Shown here piece by piece: positions 36,918 to 45,785 of a stretch of DNA of 64,000 bases. This DNA is from CAKZLS01 sp963786305. Its GTDB lineage: Bacteria > Pseudomonadota > Alphaproteobacteria > Rhodospirillales > Defluviicoccaceae. Under the pieces are notes generated by a model. The model worked only from the letters and a program-made list of their open reading frames with translations, made no database searches and was not told the DNA's origin. The translations under genes and the position numbers were made by a program. The DNA is taken from contig CAWAYL010000017.1 in the NCBI GenBank assembly GCA_963786305.1, positions 62,001 through 126,000 of the forward strand. Reading direction: 5' to 3'. Numbering within the stretch: position 1 is the stretch's first letter; the number at the start of each line of letters is the position of its first letter.

Positions 36918-38331
36918 GAGGCTGTCAGAATATCTGTGTAAGTTTTAGCCGACATTCCTATTGCTTCGGGAATTGGTCGGCAAAGAGGATGGCGAATTGG
37001 TTCATCGCCGCATTCCATTCCTTCAATGGCATTTTCCACTTCTTCTCAGCATTTCGCAATGCCAGGTAGATGAGTTTGATGGCCGCGTCATCGTTCGGGA
37101 AGGCTCCCTTGGTTTTGATGATCTTTCGGACCTGGCGGATGGCGGCCTCGATGGCGTTTGTGGTGTAGACGACCTTGCGGATCATCGGTGGGTAGGCCAG
37201 GAACGGCACGATCCCGGTCCAGTTCCTCTCCCATGAAGCGGAGATGGTTGGGTATTGGCCGTCCCATTTGTCCTTGAAGTCATTGAGCGCCATCCGCGCC
37301 GCATCCTCGTTGGCCGCGTCATAGATGGCCCTGAGATCCCCCACCATGGTGCGGCGATCCTGCCAGGACACATAGGCCAATGAATGTCGGATCATGTGGA
37401 CGATACAGAGCTGCACCTGGGTTTCGGGGAAGACGGTGGCGATGGCTTCGGGGAAACCCTTGAGACCATCGACGCAGGCGATGAAGATATCCTCGATCCC
37501 CCGGTTCCTCAGTTCGGTGATGATCTGAAGCCAGAATTTCGCCCCCTCGGCGTTGGCCAGCCAGAGGCCCAGAGCCTCCTTTTGGCCCTCCATGGTGACG
37601 CCAATGGCGAGGTAGACGGATTTGGAGACAATATGCCCCCGGTCACGGATTTTGACCCGAAGGGCGTCCAGATAAACGATCGGGTAGTGACTTTCCAGGG
37701 GGCGGCTCTGCCAGGACCTCACCTCGTCCAGCACCGCGTCGGTGACTGTCGAAATCAGCTCGGGCGAGACATCCGTGCCATAGAGCTCTTCCAGGTGCCC
37801 TTGGATCTCACGCATGGACATGCCCCGGGCATAGAGCGAGAGAACCTTGTCGTCGAACCCCTCCAGGCGCCGTTGGCCCTTCTTGACCAATTGCGGCGTG
37901 AAATCCCCGTCCCGATCGCGTGGAACCCGGATCGCCAAGGGCCCGGTCTCCGTTTCGACAGTCTTGGCGCCATGGCCGTTGCGCCGGTCATCGCCGGCCG
38001 CCGAGCCGTGGAGCGGATAACCCAGATGGTGGGTCAACTCGGCCCCCAGGGCGCGCTCAATCAGCGCTGATTGAAGCCGTTTGAAAAGCCCGGCCTCTCC
38101 GAAAATTTCCTCCGGTGTCTCATGCCCGGCAAGTAAGGCATCAAGGGTCTCATCGGAAAACTCTTCACTCTTACGCTTGGTCTTTGTCATCTCCGTTATT
38201 CTCCATGTCAGTGCCTAATCCGGCCCGGCCTATGGATAAGTTCTCCGCTCGTTCGACTCTATTGGGTCGCTCGCTGCAAACTTAACCACAGGCCTCCGTT
38301 CAAAACACTTACACAGGCCAAATGACAGACC
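36918..38331. mobile_element. complete IS256-family insertion sequence with 9-bp target duplication
   Basis: The termini are imperfect inverted repeats: left contains CTGTCA, six bases, then CTGTGTAAGT (from 36922), and the right end read inward has CTGTCA, six bases, CTGTGTAAGT (from 38328). The nonamer CGCAAATCC flanks both sides (36909-36917 and 38332-38340), fitting the 8-9 bp duplications of IS256. Size is 1414 bp with one intact transposase. It inserted into the 3' end of the IS110 transposase. Confidence 0.93.
36958..38190 (-). CDS. IS256-family transposase
   Basis: 410 residues, uninterrupted. The mutator-type DDE domain is clear: YPIVYLDALRVKIRD carries the first Asp, DIFIACVDGLKGFPEAI the second, and RKVVYTTNAIEAAIRQVRKI the region with the catalytic Glu; CIVHMIRHSLAYVSW is the family C/H block. 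The N-terminal GHETPEEIFGEAGLFKRLQSALIERALGAEL is standard. The element is likely active, as its ends and duplication are perfect. Confidence 0.95.
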   Translation of the reverse strand: MTKTKRKSEEFSDETLDALLAGHETPEEIFGEAGLFKRLQSALIERALGAELTHHLGYPLHGSAAGDDRRNGHGAKTVETETGPLAIRVPRDRDGDFTPQLVKKGQRRLEGFDDKVLSLYARGMSMREIQGHLEELYGTDVSPELISTVTDAVLDEVRSWQSRPLESHYPIVYLDALRVKIRDRGHIVSKSVYLAIGVTMEGQKEALGLWLANAEGAKFWLQIITELRNRGIEDIFIACVDGLKGFPEAIATVFPETQVQLCIVHMIRHSLAYVSWQDRRTMVGDLRAIYDAANEDAARMALNDFKDKWDGQYPTISASWERNWTGIVPFLAYPPMIRKVVYTTNAIEAAIRQVRKIIKTKGAFPNDDAAIKLIYLALRNAEKKWKMPLKEWNAAMNQFAILFADQFPKQ

Positions 38332-38484
38332 CGCAAATCCAGGAGGCGGGCGCCAAGGCATAGACCGTGACGACAAGCTAAGAGATTTCGCCTACAGGCG
38401 GAAACCCTGTCCCCGCCGGGACGAAGGCAGAGGCGAGCCCGCTCCGTTGGTTGCGACGCGAACACCCGTTCGCAAAAACGCGCC

Positions 38485-38568
38485 TAATACCCTGGGACGC
38501 CCCAGCCGATTGAACGCTACCCTGAAGCGACCCGGCCGCAACGCCGGCGACGACTTCGTAGACAACCG
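38485..38568 (+). repeat. 84-bp direct repeat, copy 1
   Basis: The 84 bases starting TAATACCCTGGGACGCCCCA recur at 40046-40129 with one difference (t near 38560, c in the other copy). This copy ends next to the truncated IS1595 transposase. No coding sense is clear; it may be part of an IS end. Confidence 0.85.
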
Positions 38569-38577
38569 ACTGGGTCC

Positions 38578-39226
38578 ATGAGCATCTGGGCATCGCCCGC
38601 CTGACCGCCTGGCGTTGGCGACACCGGCTTCTGACTCCACTAACCACTGTCCGGCGCAGATGCTTTCGGGCATTGTCGAGGCCGACGAGACGTACTTTCT
38701 GCGGTCTTTCAAAGGGCATCGTGGCTGGAAGCGCGGCCATCCGCCGGAAAACCGGCCGCCGCGCTACCGCGGGTCGGGCGCCACCAAGCGAGGACTTTCG
38801 TCCGAACAGGTGCCGGTCGTCACCGCGCTGGATCGTGCGGGCGGTGCGGTCGAGGCCGTCCTGGACGGGCGCCGCGAAGACGACATCGTCATCGCTCTGT
38901 GTGGCTCCATCACACCGGGATCGCTGATCTGCTCCGACGGCCTCAGTGCCTATCCAAAGTTGGCCGAACTGGTCGCCAGCGAGCATCATCGCACCATCGA
39001 GCCATTCAAGCCAACTCCCGAACAGAAGGCTGCCGGACTATCCTGGCGCCGCCCCGGCACCCTGACCCTCGGCCGGGTCAACGGTCACCATGCTGTCCTC
39101 AAGAACGCCATCAATGGACTCTTCAAGGGAGTGTCGACACGCTATCTGCCCGACTATCTCGCCTGGTTGCGAACGCTGCGTAACAAGCCGGAACCGGTCG
39201 ACTTCCTCGCCGCCATCGCCGCCTGA
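38578..39226 (+). pseudogene. IS1595-family transposase remnant
   Basis: The C-terminal 190 residues are an IS1595 (ISXO2-like) DDE domain: LSGIVEADETYFLRSFKGHRG, ICSDGLSAY and GRVNGHHAVLKNAINGLFKGVSTRYLPDYLAW. Upstream, in another frame, is the helix-turn-helix piece HLGIARLTAWRWRHRLL (38578-38630). An indel near 38645 separates the two, and the N-terminal zinc ribbon expected for the family is not seen. It is therefore truncated and shifted. Confidence 0.82.
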
Positions 39227-39427
39227 TCCCGTCAATTCCCGCACCCGCGGAAGCGGCCGGGCCGACCCATCGATCGCGGCGGTCCACGCATGCCCGGACG
39301 CGCCGACGCGCGCCGTCAACCAGCCATATTCCCGCCACCACCGCCGCAATACCGGCCGCGCCCAGCCAACGGCTACCCGAAACACAAGAATGTCCGTATT
39401 ACGGGAAATAGACGCATCAATCTGCTT

Positions 39428-39955
39428 TTACGACATCAACAGCCAAGTCGAATTACGCCAAGTTTTTTTAAAATCCTCCATGGCCAACGCGTTCTGCGCA
39501 TAGTGGCGTGGACGGGCGGACATCTTGCGGAAACCCAGCGCCTTCAGTTGCCGCCCCACGGTGGTCTCGTCCAGCGAGATGCGGAATTCCTCCCAGATCC
39601 ATTGTGCCAAGTCCTTGAGACGCCAGCGGACCACGCCATGCACCGCCGGGATCGGCCCGCCCTCAACCATCTCCGCCAGCGCCTGGCGGTGCTCGCCGGT
39701 AAGCTTCGGCGACGGGCCCGGCGCCTTGCGGTCAATCAGCCCGTCCGGGCCGTCCGCGTTGAAACGCAGCACCCAGTCGCGGATAACCTGAAGACCGACA
39801 CCGCCCACACGCGCCCCATCCGAACGCGCACCGCCGTCATAAATCTCCGCCAAAGCAAGAAGCCGGCGGCTCTGCGCCGCATCCTTCGACGCTTTGGCAA
39901 TTCGCCGCAAAGCCGCACCATCAAAATCTTCCCGCAACAATATCGCTGAACCCAT
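39428..39955 (-). pseudogene. IS630-family transposase, N-terminal fragment
   Basis: About 175 residues from the ATG at 39955. It has the IS630 DNA-binding half: RRLLALAEIYDGGARSDGAR, GLQVIRDWVLRFNADGPDGL, and the winged-helix RISLDETTVGRQLKALGFRKMSARPRH. It then reads NALAMEDFKK over a run of seven A (minus strand), a place where IS630 elements may frameshift, but no DDE domain follows in any frame. The catalytic half is lost. The region 39227-39427 holds nothing else I can identify. Confidence 0.82.
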
Positions 39956-40045
39956 CACAAACCTCCGAACCATCTCACCTCATTGATTCAGACATCCGAC
40001 CCGATGGGAAGACACAGCGTGAGTCTCAGCCTACGCAGCTTGGTA

Positions 40046-40129
40046 TAATACCCTGGGACGCCCCAGCCGATTGAACGCTACCCTGAAGCGACCCGGCCGC
40101 AACGCCGGCGACGACTTCGCAGACAACCG
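40046..40129 (+). repeat. 84-bp direct repeat, copy 2
   Basis: Second copy of the repeat at 38485-38568, same orientation and length, one mismatch. The two copies bracket the IS1595 and IS630 remnants. It lies just past the 5' end of the IS630 fragment. Confidence 0.85.
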
Positions 40130-40165
40130 TGAACCCGGCGAGAATTGGTATAGGCAGAGCGGACT

Positions 40166-40717
40166 TCAATGCATAACCTCGCCACGCGCTATGGCTAAGT
40201 GATGCCGCTGATGGTGGGCCCCCGTCGCCATTAGGCCGAAGAATCCAAGCGCCCGGATCTTTACTGCATCTGCTTCGGAGGACGCGGTCACTGACCAGAC
40301 GATCTCTTCGTCCCCAAGGTCAACGGTTGAGCTCCATCCAGTTTCTTCGCCCAATGCTGGCCCATGCATCGGAACCATGCGGCCAGCTGCCTCGCCACCA
40401 AGACCGCTTCGCGAAACGCGTATGCGAACCCCATCGGGGACGGGCTCCTGAGTTACCCTCGCCTCCGTGACGAGGGCATCCATGTCGAGCAGGTGCTGGC
40501 GGAGAGCACCGATATCGACGCGCGACCACTCCGTTTCCGGATCGTCGTTAAGCATTTTCACGATTTCGGCGATGGCACCGAAAAGGTCATCACCGGCTGC
40601 CCGTGGCACGGCCGTGCGAATAGCGGCATGACTACCATGATCTTGCGCCATTTGCGCAAGCGCGGGCATGCCAAGCATCATACCCACCGCAACCACACTG
40701 AAAACTGTTCGCTTCAT
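40166..40717 (-). CDS. hypothetical secreted protein
   Basis: 183 residues. The N-terminus MKRTVFSVVAVGMMLGMPALA is a clear Sec signal peptide with cleavage predicted after Ala21. The mature part is acidic, contains FGAIAEIVKMLNDDPETEWSRVDI and a histidine-rich end (TGAHHQRHHLAIARGE) that might bind metal. I do not recognise the family. The ATG at 40717 follows GAGG; the longer frame to 40741 lacks support. It lies between IS remnants and the RTX gene. Confidence 0.75.
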   Translation of the reverse strand: MKRTVFSVVAVGMMLGMPALAQMAQDHGSHAAIRTAVPRAAGDDLFGAIAEIVKMLNDDPETEWSRVDIGALRQHLLDMDALVTEARVTQEPVPDGVRIRVSRSGLGGEAAGRMVPMHGPALGEETGWSSTVDLGDEEIVWSVTASSEADAVKIRALGFFGLMATGAHHQRHHLAIARGEVMH

Positions 40718-40917
40718 GAAAAACCTCGTGGGAAAATTCATCGCTTCATGGTCAGGAGACGAGAGCCGAGGGCTGCCAGCACCACCGCGATTAAACCATA
40801 GTGTGAACTATCGAGAAAAGGGGAGGGCCGACAGGGCGGCGGGAAAGGTCGCAAGGACGGCCGCGCGGAGGCGGTCGCTTCGGGGCGCACGCGAAGGCGT
40901 AAGGCGACGGACCGGGA

Positions 40918-43336
40918 TCACAGGACCGGCATGTCGTCGGTGACGATGTCCAGATCGTATTCGATTGTGTCCAGGTCCACGCCGTGGACGATGACCTGGC
41001 TGGCGCCCGCGAGGTTAGCGTTCAGGTCGATGATGGTCTTGTTGTTTCTATACGTGACATCGAGCGGATCGAAACCGTCCACCTGCAGGTCCGGATCGAA
41101 TATGACGATCTTGTCGGTCGCCGGATCGAAGTCCTTGATATGGTTCTTGCCGTTGTTCGCGAAGTCGCCCACCGAGAACCAGAATTCGTCCGCGCCGTCG
41201 CCGCCAAAGAGCGTATCGTTGCCCGGACCGCCGACGATGGTGTCGTCGCCGTCACCGCCATGGAGCTTGTCGTTGCCGTCGTCGCCCGCGATCCGATCGC
41301 TCTCCGTCATCGCCCTTGAGCGTGTCGTTGCCCGAACCGCCCCAGATGCGATCGTCACCGTCGCCGCCCTGAATGGCGTCCGTTGCCGTCGTCGCCCTTC
41401 AAGGCGTTGTCGTCGGCGCTGCCAATGATCCGGTCGCCGCCGTCACCGCCCGAAACCATCGAGACATCGTTCAATCCCATGTCCTGGAAATCGAAGACGT
41501 TGGCTTTTTCGGTGCCGACGATGGCGCTCTTGCCGCCACTGTCTCCGGAATAGCCATTGACGAATTCAATGGAGGCCTTGGCGTTGAGGCCGGCGAGAGT
41601 GACGACGGGCGTTTTGAGCACCAAGGTGTCCGTGCCCTGCCCCCCTCTCAGGACGTCGGTCGTGTCGTCGTTTCCGCTCACCTCGATGACGTCGTTGCCG
41701 TCGCCGCCCTAGAGCGTATCTTTTCCCTCTCCACCGCGAAGGGTGTCGTCGCCGGCGTCGCCATAGAGCTTGTCATCGCCGTTGTTGCCGTTCACCGAAT
41801 CATGTCTGGTCGCCGCCCTTGACGACGTCGTTGTCCTCTCCACCCGACAGAACGTCGTCGCCGCCCAGTCCCTCGATGGTGTCCTTGCCGGCATCGCCAT
41901 TGATCCTGTCCTTCCGGCATGGCCCCGGGCAAAATCGTTAGCCGCCGCCAACGGAGATCAGCGGCACGCCGGTGATGTCCCGCACATTTGGAAGTTGAAC
42001 TTGTTGTTGTTTCGTTGCCGAGGATGCTGTTGCCGTTGCCGTCGATCCGTTCGACGGACATCTCGGGGTTGAAACCGTTCAGAACGAGTCCGGCGTTCCG
42101 GTGACGACCACGGTGTCGTAGCCTGCCCGCCGTAGAAAGTATCGAATTGATCGCCCGTATAGGAGCCGTCCGTCGCTTGGGCTTCCGCATTTCGCCCGAG
42201 CCGCGGTTTCGGCCGCCCGTTGCCGATGACCAGCATGTCGTCGCCGTCGCCGCCGCTCAGGACATCCTTGCCGTCGCCGCCCGAGAGCCTGTCGTCACCC
42301 GTGCCGCCATGCAGTGTGTCGTCGCCCGCGTCGCCCTCGAGGGTGTCGTTGCCCTTCTCGCCTTTCAGAAGGTCGTCGCCCGCGCCGCCGCGCGCTTCAT
42401 CGTCGTCGTTGCCGCCGTAACAGCTTGTCGTCGTCGCTGCCGCCATCGAGGGTATCGTCGCCGTTCTCTCCCTTGAGGGTATCGTTGCCGGCATCGCCGC
42501 GAAGATGGTCATTGTCGTTGCCGCCGAGCACCGGTCCTTGTCGCGGCCGCCCTCGATCTCGTCCTCTCCATCGCCGCCGCTCACGGTATCGTTGCCGTCA
42601 TCGCCGCGCAGGCGGTCATCGCCCTTGTTGCCCGACACCTTGTCGTTTCCGCCGGCGCCCCATAGCCTGTCGTCGGATTTGCCGCCGGTGAACACATCGT
42701 TGAACCGGGTCCCGCTGAAGCCTTCGATGCCCGTGTAGGAATCCCCCCTGGTGACCTCGCCCCGAAACGATCCGGCGCCCAGGTTGAGTTGTTACTCTCG
42801 AGGCGGCCTTCGAAAGTCGACGATATCGCTGCCCTCGCCGCCATCGATTTCGTCCGCGCCCGTCGGTGCTCAAGAGGGTGTCGTCTCCCGCTCCGCCGTG
42901 CAGCGTATCGTTCCCGCCGTTGCCGTCGAGCCAGTCGCGGCCGGCCCGCCGTCCAGCCGGTTGGCCCGGCTATCGCCCGTCAGCCGGTCATCGCCGCCGC
43001 CGGTGAGGACGTTCTCGATGGCGATCAGTCTGTCGCGATCCAGGCTCGTGGCCGGCGGGCGCGGCGGACACCGATGGCGGTTTCATCGCCAAGATCGACG
43101 TCGACCGACTGGTCGGTGTAGGCGGCATAATCGACGATGTCGATGCCGGCGCCGCCGTCGATTTCGTCGTCGCCCTGTCCCCCGGTCAATCTGTCATCGT
43201 CGTCATCGCCGTAAAGGACATCGGCTCCGACGCCGCCGACCAGGGTGTCGGCGCCCTTGCGGCCAACCAGCGTGTAGGGTTCGGAATCGGGAGCGGCAAT
43301 GAGATTGTCACCGTCGTCGCCTAAAATTTCCCTCAT
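40918..43336 (-). pseudogene. RTX (hemolysin-type calcium-binding repeat) protein, decayed
   Basis: About 800 codons of glycine- and aspartate-rich nonapeptide repeats (GGxGxDxLx), for example GADTLVGGVGADVLYGDDDDDRL-type units near the start and GDDTIVGGPGNDTLFGGDGADEF near the end. Such repeats bind calcium outside the cell, and the proteins usually leave by a type I secretion system; none is nearby. The repeats pass through many frames (changes near 43040, 42900, 42650, 42480, 42040, 41810, 41390 and 41310), and there is also an in-frame TAG at 41709-41711 within an otherwise good repeat. The C-terminal part ends NLAGASQVIVHGVDLDTIEYD. Confidence 0.82.
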
Positions 43337-43609
43337 GGTTGTTTTCTCCCTCGATTTTTCCGGCGCGCCGCGCTGTCACCGAATACGGCGCTCTGCCCTG
43401 ACGTTTCCACTCCGATTTGAGGGTCAAACTGCGAGTGTCGTTGGCCGGACGCAACGGTGTTTCCGTTTTGGTCCATCCGATCCGCCCGAACCCCTTGACA
43501 CTGCTCGAAGATTGGGAATCGGTGACGCAGCCGGAAATTGAAAGAAGTTCAGGGTTTGTTGAGGCGAATCACGGCGTTATGGGGCGAATTGCGAGTTCAG
43601 ATGGAAGGT

Positions 43610-44381
43610 CTACAGACCCCGGAGCAGGCTGTCCAGGGTGTCGCAGATGCGCTCGAGGTCGTCGGGCTCCGACATGCGGTGTTCGCCGTCCTTGACCAGG
43701 GCGATCTCCACGTCCTCGGAGCGCAGCTTTTCGGCGATGCGCAGCGAGGTCCGCCAGGGCACGTCGGGATCCCTCATGCCGTGGATCAGCCGCACCGGGC
43801 AGTCGAGCGGGATCTCGTCGCGCAGCACCAGGTGATCGCGGCCCTCGTCGATGATCAGTTTGGTGACCGGCGTCGGTTCGGGGTCGTAGGGGCTGTAGAC
43901 CGGGACGACGCCGTCGCGCTCCATCGTCGCCTTCTGCTCATCGCTCAGCATGTTGGCGATCAGGTCCTCGGTGAAATCCGGCGGCCGACGCGATGCCGAG
44001 GATGGCGGCGATGCGCTCGGGGCGCCGCAGGGCGGCGAGCAGCATGATCCAGCCGCCGAGGCTGGAGCCCACCAGGATCTGCGGGCCGTCGGTCAGGGTG
44101 TCGAGGGCGAAGGTCGCGTCGTCGGCCCAGCGGCCGATGGTGCCGTCGGTAAACGCCCCGGACGAGGCGCCATGCCCGAAATAATCGAACCGCAGATAGG
44201 CCAATCCGCGCGCCCGGCAGAAGTCCTCCAGACAAATGGCCTTGGTGCCGGTCATATCGGACATGTAACCAGTGAGAAAGATTACACCTGGCGACTTGCC
44301 ACGAGTCCGATGGTACGCAATAGTCTCGCCATCCTCCCGCTGCGCAAATTTTGGTTGAGGAACGGTCGCGGTGTCACCCAT
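43610..44381 (-). pseudogene. alpha/beta hydrolase, frameshifted
   Basis: The first frame from the ATG at 44381 (GGGAG upstream) has GVIFLTGYMSDMTGTKAICLEDFCRARG, YFGHGASSGAF and the nucleophile elbow ILVGSSLGGWIML. Near 43960 an indel shifts the frame; the second part has LDCPVRLIHGMRDPDVPWRTSL (acid residue) and LVKDGEHRMSEPDDL with the catalytic histidine. The Ser-Asp-His triad is complete. It resembles ABHD10-type palmitoyl or acyl-thioester hydrolases; the substrate is unknown. The gap 43337-43609 before it shows no gene. Confidence 0.82.
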
Positions 44382-44454
44382 GACGAACTCCCAGGCATGA
44401 CGTTGGAACGGGACCATAACACCGCATCGGCGGCCGGCGCCACGGCCAACCGCC

Positions 44455-45665
44455 ATGGCTTTCCCGGCGCCCCGGTCGGCGCCCGGACCGGCGAACGGCG
44501 CTGGCCGTCCTGCAGGTGCTGCCGGCGCTGCGCGACCCGGGCGAGGTGGAACAGACCGTCCTCGCGGTCGCCACCGCCGTCGCCGAGGCCGGGGGCCGGT
44601 CCGTCGTCGGCTCGGCCGGCGGTCCGTTCGTCCACACGCTGACCCGCGGCGGCGCACAACACGTTGAATTACCGCTCGATAGCGGCAATCCGCTGACCCT
44701 GTACAAGAACGCGGGCAAGCTCGCGCGAACTGATCGAAACCATGGATCTCGACGTGATCCACGCCTTCGCGCCGGGCCCCGCGTGGAGCGCGTGGTGGGC
44801 GGCGCGGCGAACCGGCAGAGCCCTGATCACCACGTTTTACGGCGTGTCCGCCGCACGCCAGCCGGACGTGGCGCCGCTACACCGCAGGTGATGACCTGGG
44901 GAAGACCGGTCATCGCGGTTTCGCGTTTCGCCGCCGGACGGCTGAACCGCGATTACGGCGTGCCGGCCAGCAATATCCGGGTGGTTTATCCCGGTATCGA
45001 CGTGGATCGTTTCGACCCGCTGTCGGTTTCCACGGATCGAATCGTTGCCCTGGCGCAACGCTGGCGGCTGGACGACGGCCACCCCGTCGTCATGGTGCCG
45101 GGCGACCTCGTGCCCGGCAAGGGCCATGACGTTTTGCTGCGAGCCGTCAGCGCGCTGGGCCGCGACGATATCTGCTGCCTGTTCGTGGGCGCCGAGAGCG
45201 ATGACGGGCGCTACCCGCAGGACGATCGAGGATCTCGCCGCCGCTTCCGGGCTCGGCGGCGGCGTTCGGATCATCGAGCGCTGCGACGATATGCCGGCGG
45301 CCTACATGCTCGCCGACGTGGTCGTCTGCCCGTCCACCGAGCCTCAGGCGTTCAATGCCCACATCATCGAGGCGCAAGCGCTCGCCCGCCCGGTCATCGG
45401 CACCGACCATGGCGGCGTGCGGGAAGCCATCGACACGGACTGGACGGGGTGGCTGGTGCCCCCAAACGACGCCGCCGCCCTGTCCGCGGCCGTCGCGAGC
45501 GCGCTCGCGCTGAGCATGGAGGAACGCGCCCGGCTGGGAGAGGTTGCGCACGGTTACATTCGCGAGCATTTCTCCAAGGACGCGCTCCGCGCGCGCACGT
45601 TAAAAATCTACCACGAGGTGGCGAAGATCCACCACGAGGTGGCGGGCTCGGCCCGTCGCGGCTGA
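44455..45665 (+). pseudogene. glycosyltransferase family 4 protein, frameshifted
   Basis: A GT-B glycosyltransferase. The N-terminal half reads LAVLQVLPALRDPGEVEQTVLA and AEAGGRSVVGSAGGPFV, then ELIETMDLDVIHAFAPGPAW in another frame, then VIAVSRFAAGRLNRDYGVP and IRVVYPGIDVDRFDP. The C-terminal half has VVMVPGDLVPGKGHDVLLRAV and, after a change near 45225, VVVCPSTEPQAFNAHIIEAQALARPVIGTDHGG, which holds the EX7E-type donor site. At least four indels break it. It probably acts on cell-surface polysaccharide. It is followed by thrS. Confidence 0.82.
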
Positions 45666-45785
45666 CCGCGCTGGATCCAACGCAATGCGTCCGTCGCCCG
45701 CATCCGCGTCTTGACTATCAACCGCACGGGTCTAGATTGCCGAGCCACTTGATAAGACATCGATCGAGAGAAAGGCGAACCGGTT

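Larger units (their letters stand above)
35907..38363 (+). pseudogene. IS110-family transposase, frameshifted and interrupted by IS256
   Basis: A DEDD transposase. The N-terminal RuvC-like domain has EYVGLDVSKEETAYCV, ERIVMETGTQSSWLA and NKTDKNDAEGLAEL. The frame changes near 36400 (next RELVADRPELVCVAETML-type piece) and near 36615 (next SRAVGAYLGLTSRRWQSGE with the conserved Ser region). The C-terminus EPFRWPQI is cut by IS256 at 36918 and resumes at 38332; removing IS256 and one copy of CGCAAATCC gives WPQIQEAGAKA and a TAG at 38361. The start is the ATG at 35907 after AAGGAGAG. Non-functional. Confidence 0.9.

Noticed and set aside
39428..39470. Programmed frameshift of an intact IS630 at the A7 run
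   Set aside because: A shift at the run leads quickly to stops in both other frames and no DDE domain follows; the element is truncated.
40918..43336. CRISPR-like short repeats
   Set aside because: The repetition is in-frame Gly-Asp nonapeptides of an RTX protein, without uniform repeats and unique spacers.
45666..45785. T-box or attenuator upstream of thrS
   Set aside because: No specifier stem, T-box core or terminator is visible, and T-boxes are rare in proteobacteria.
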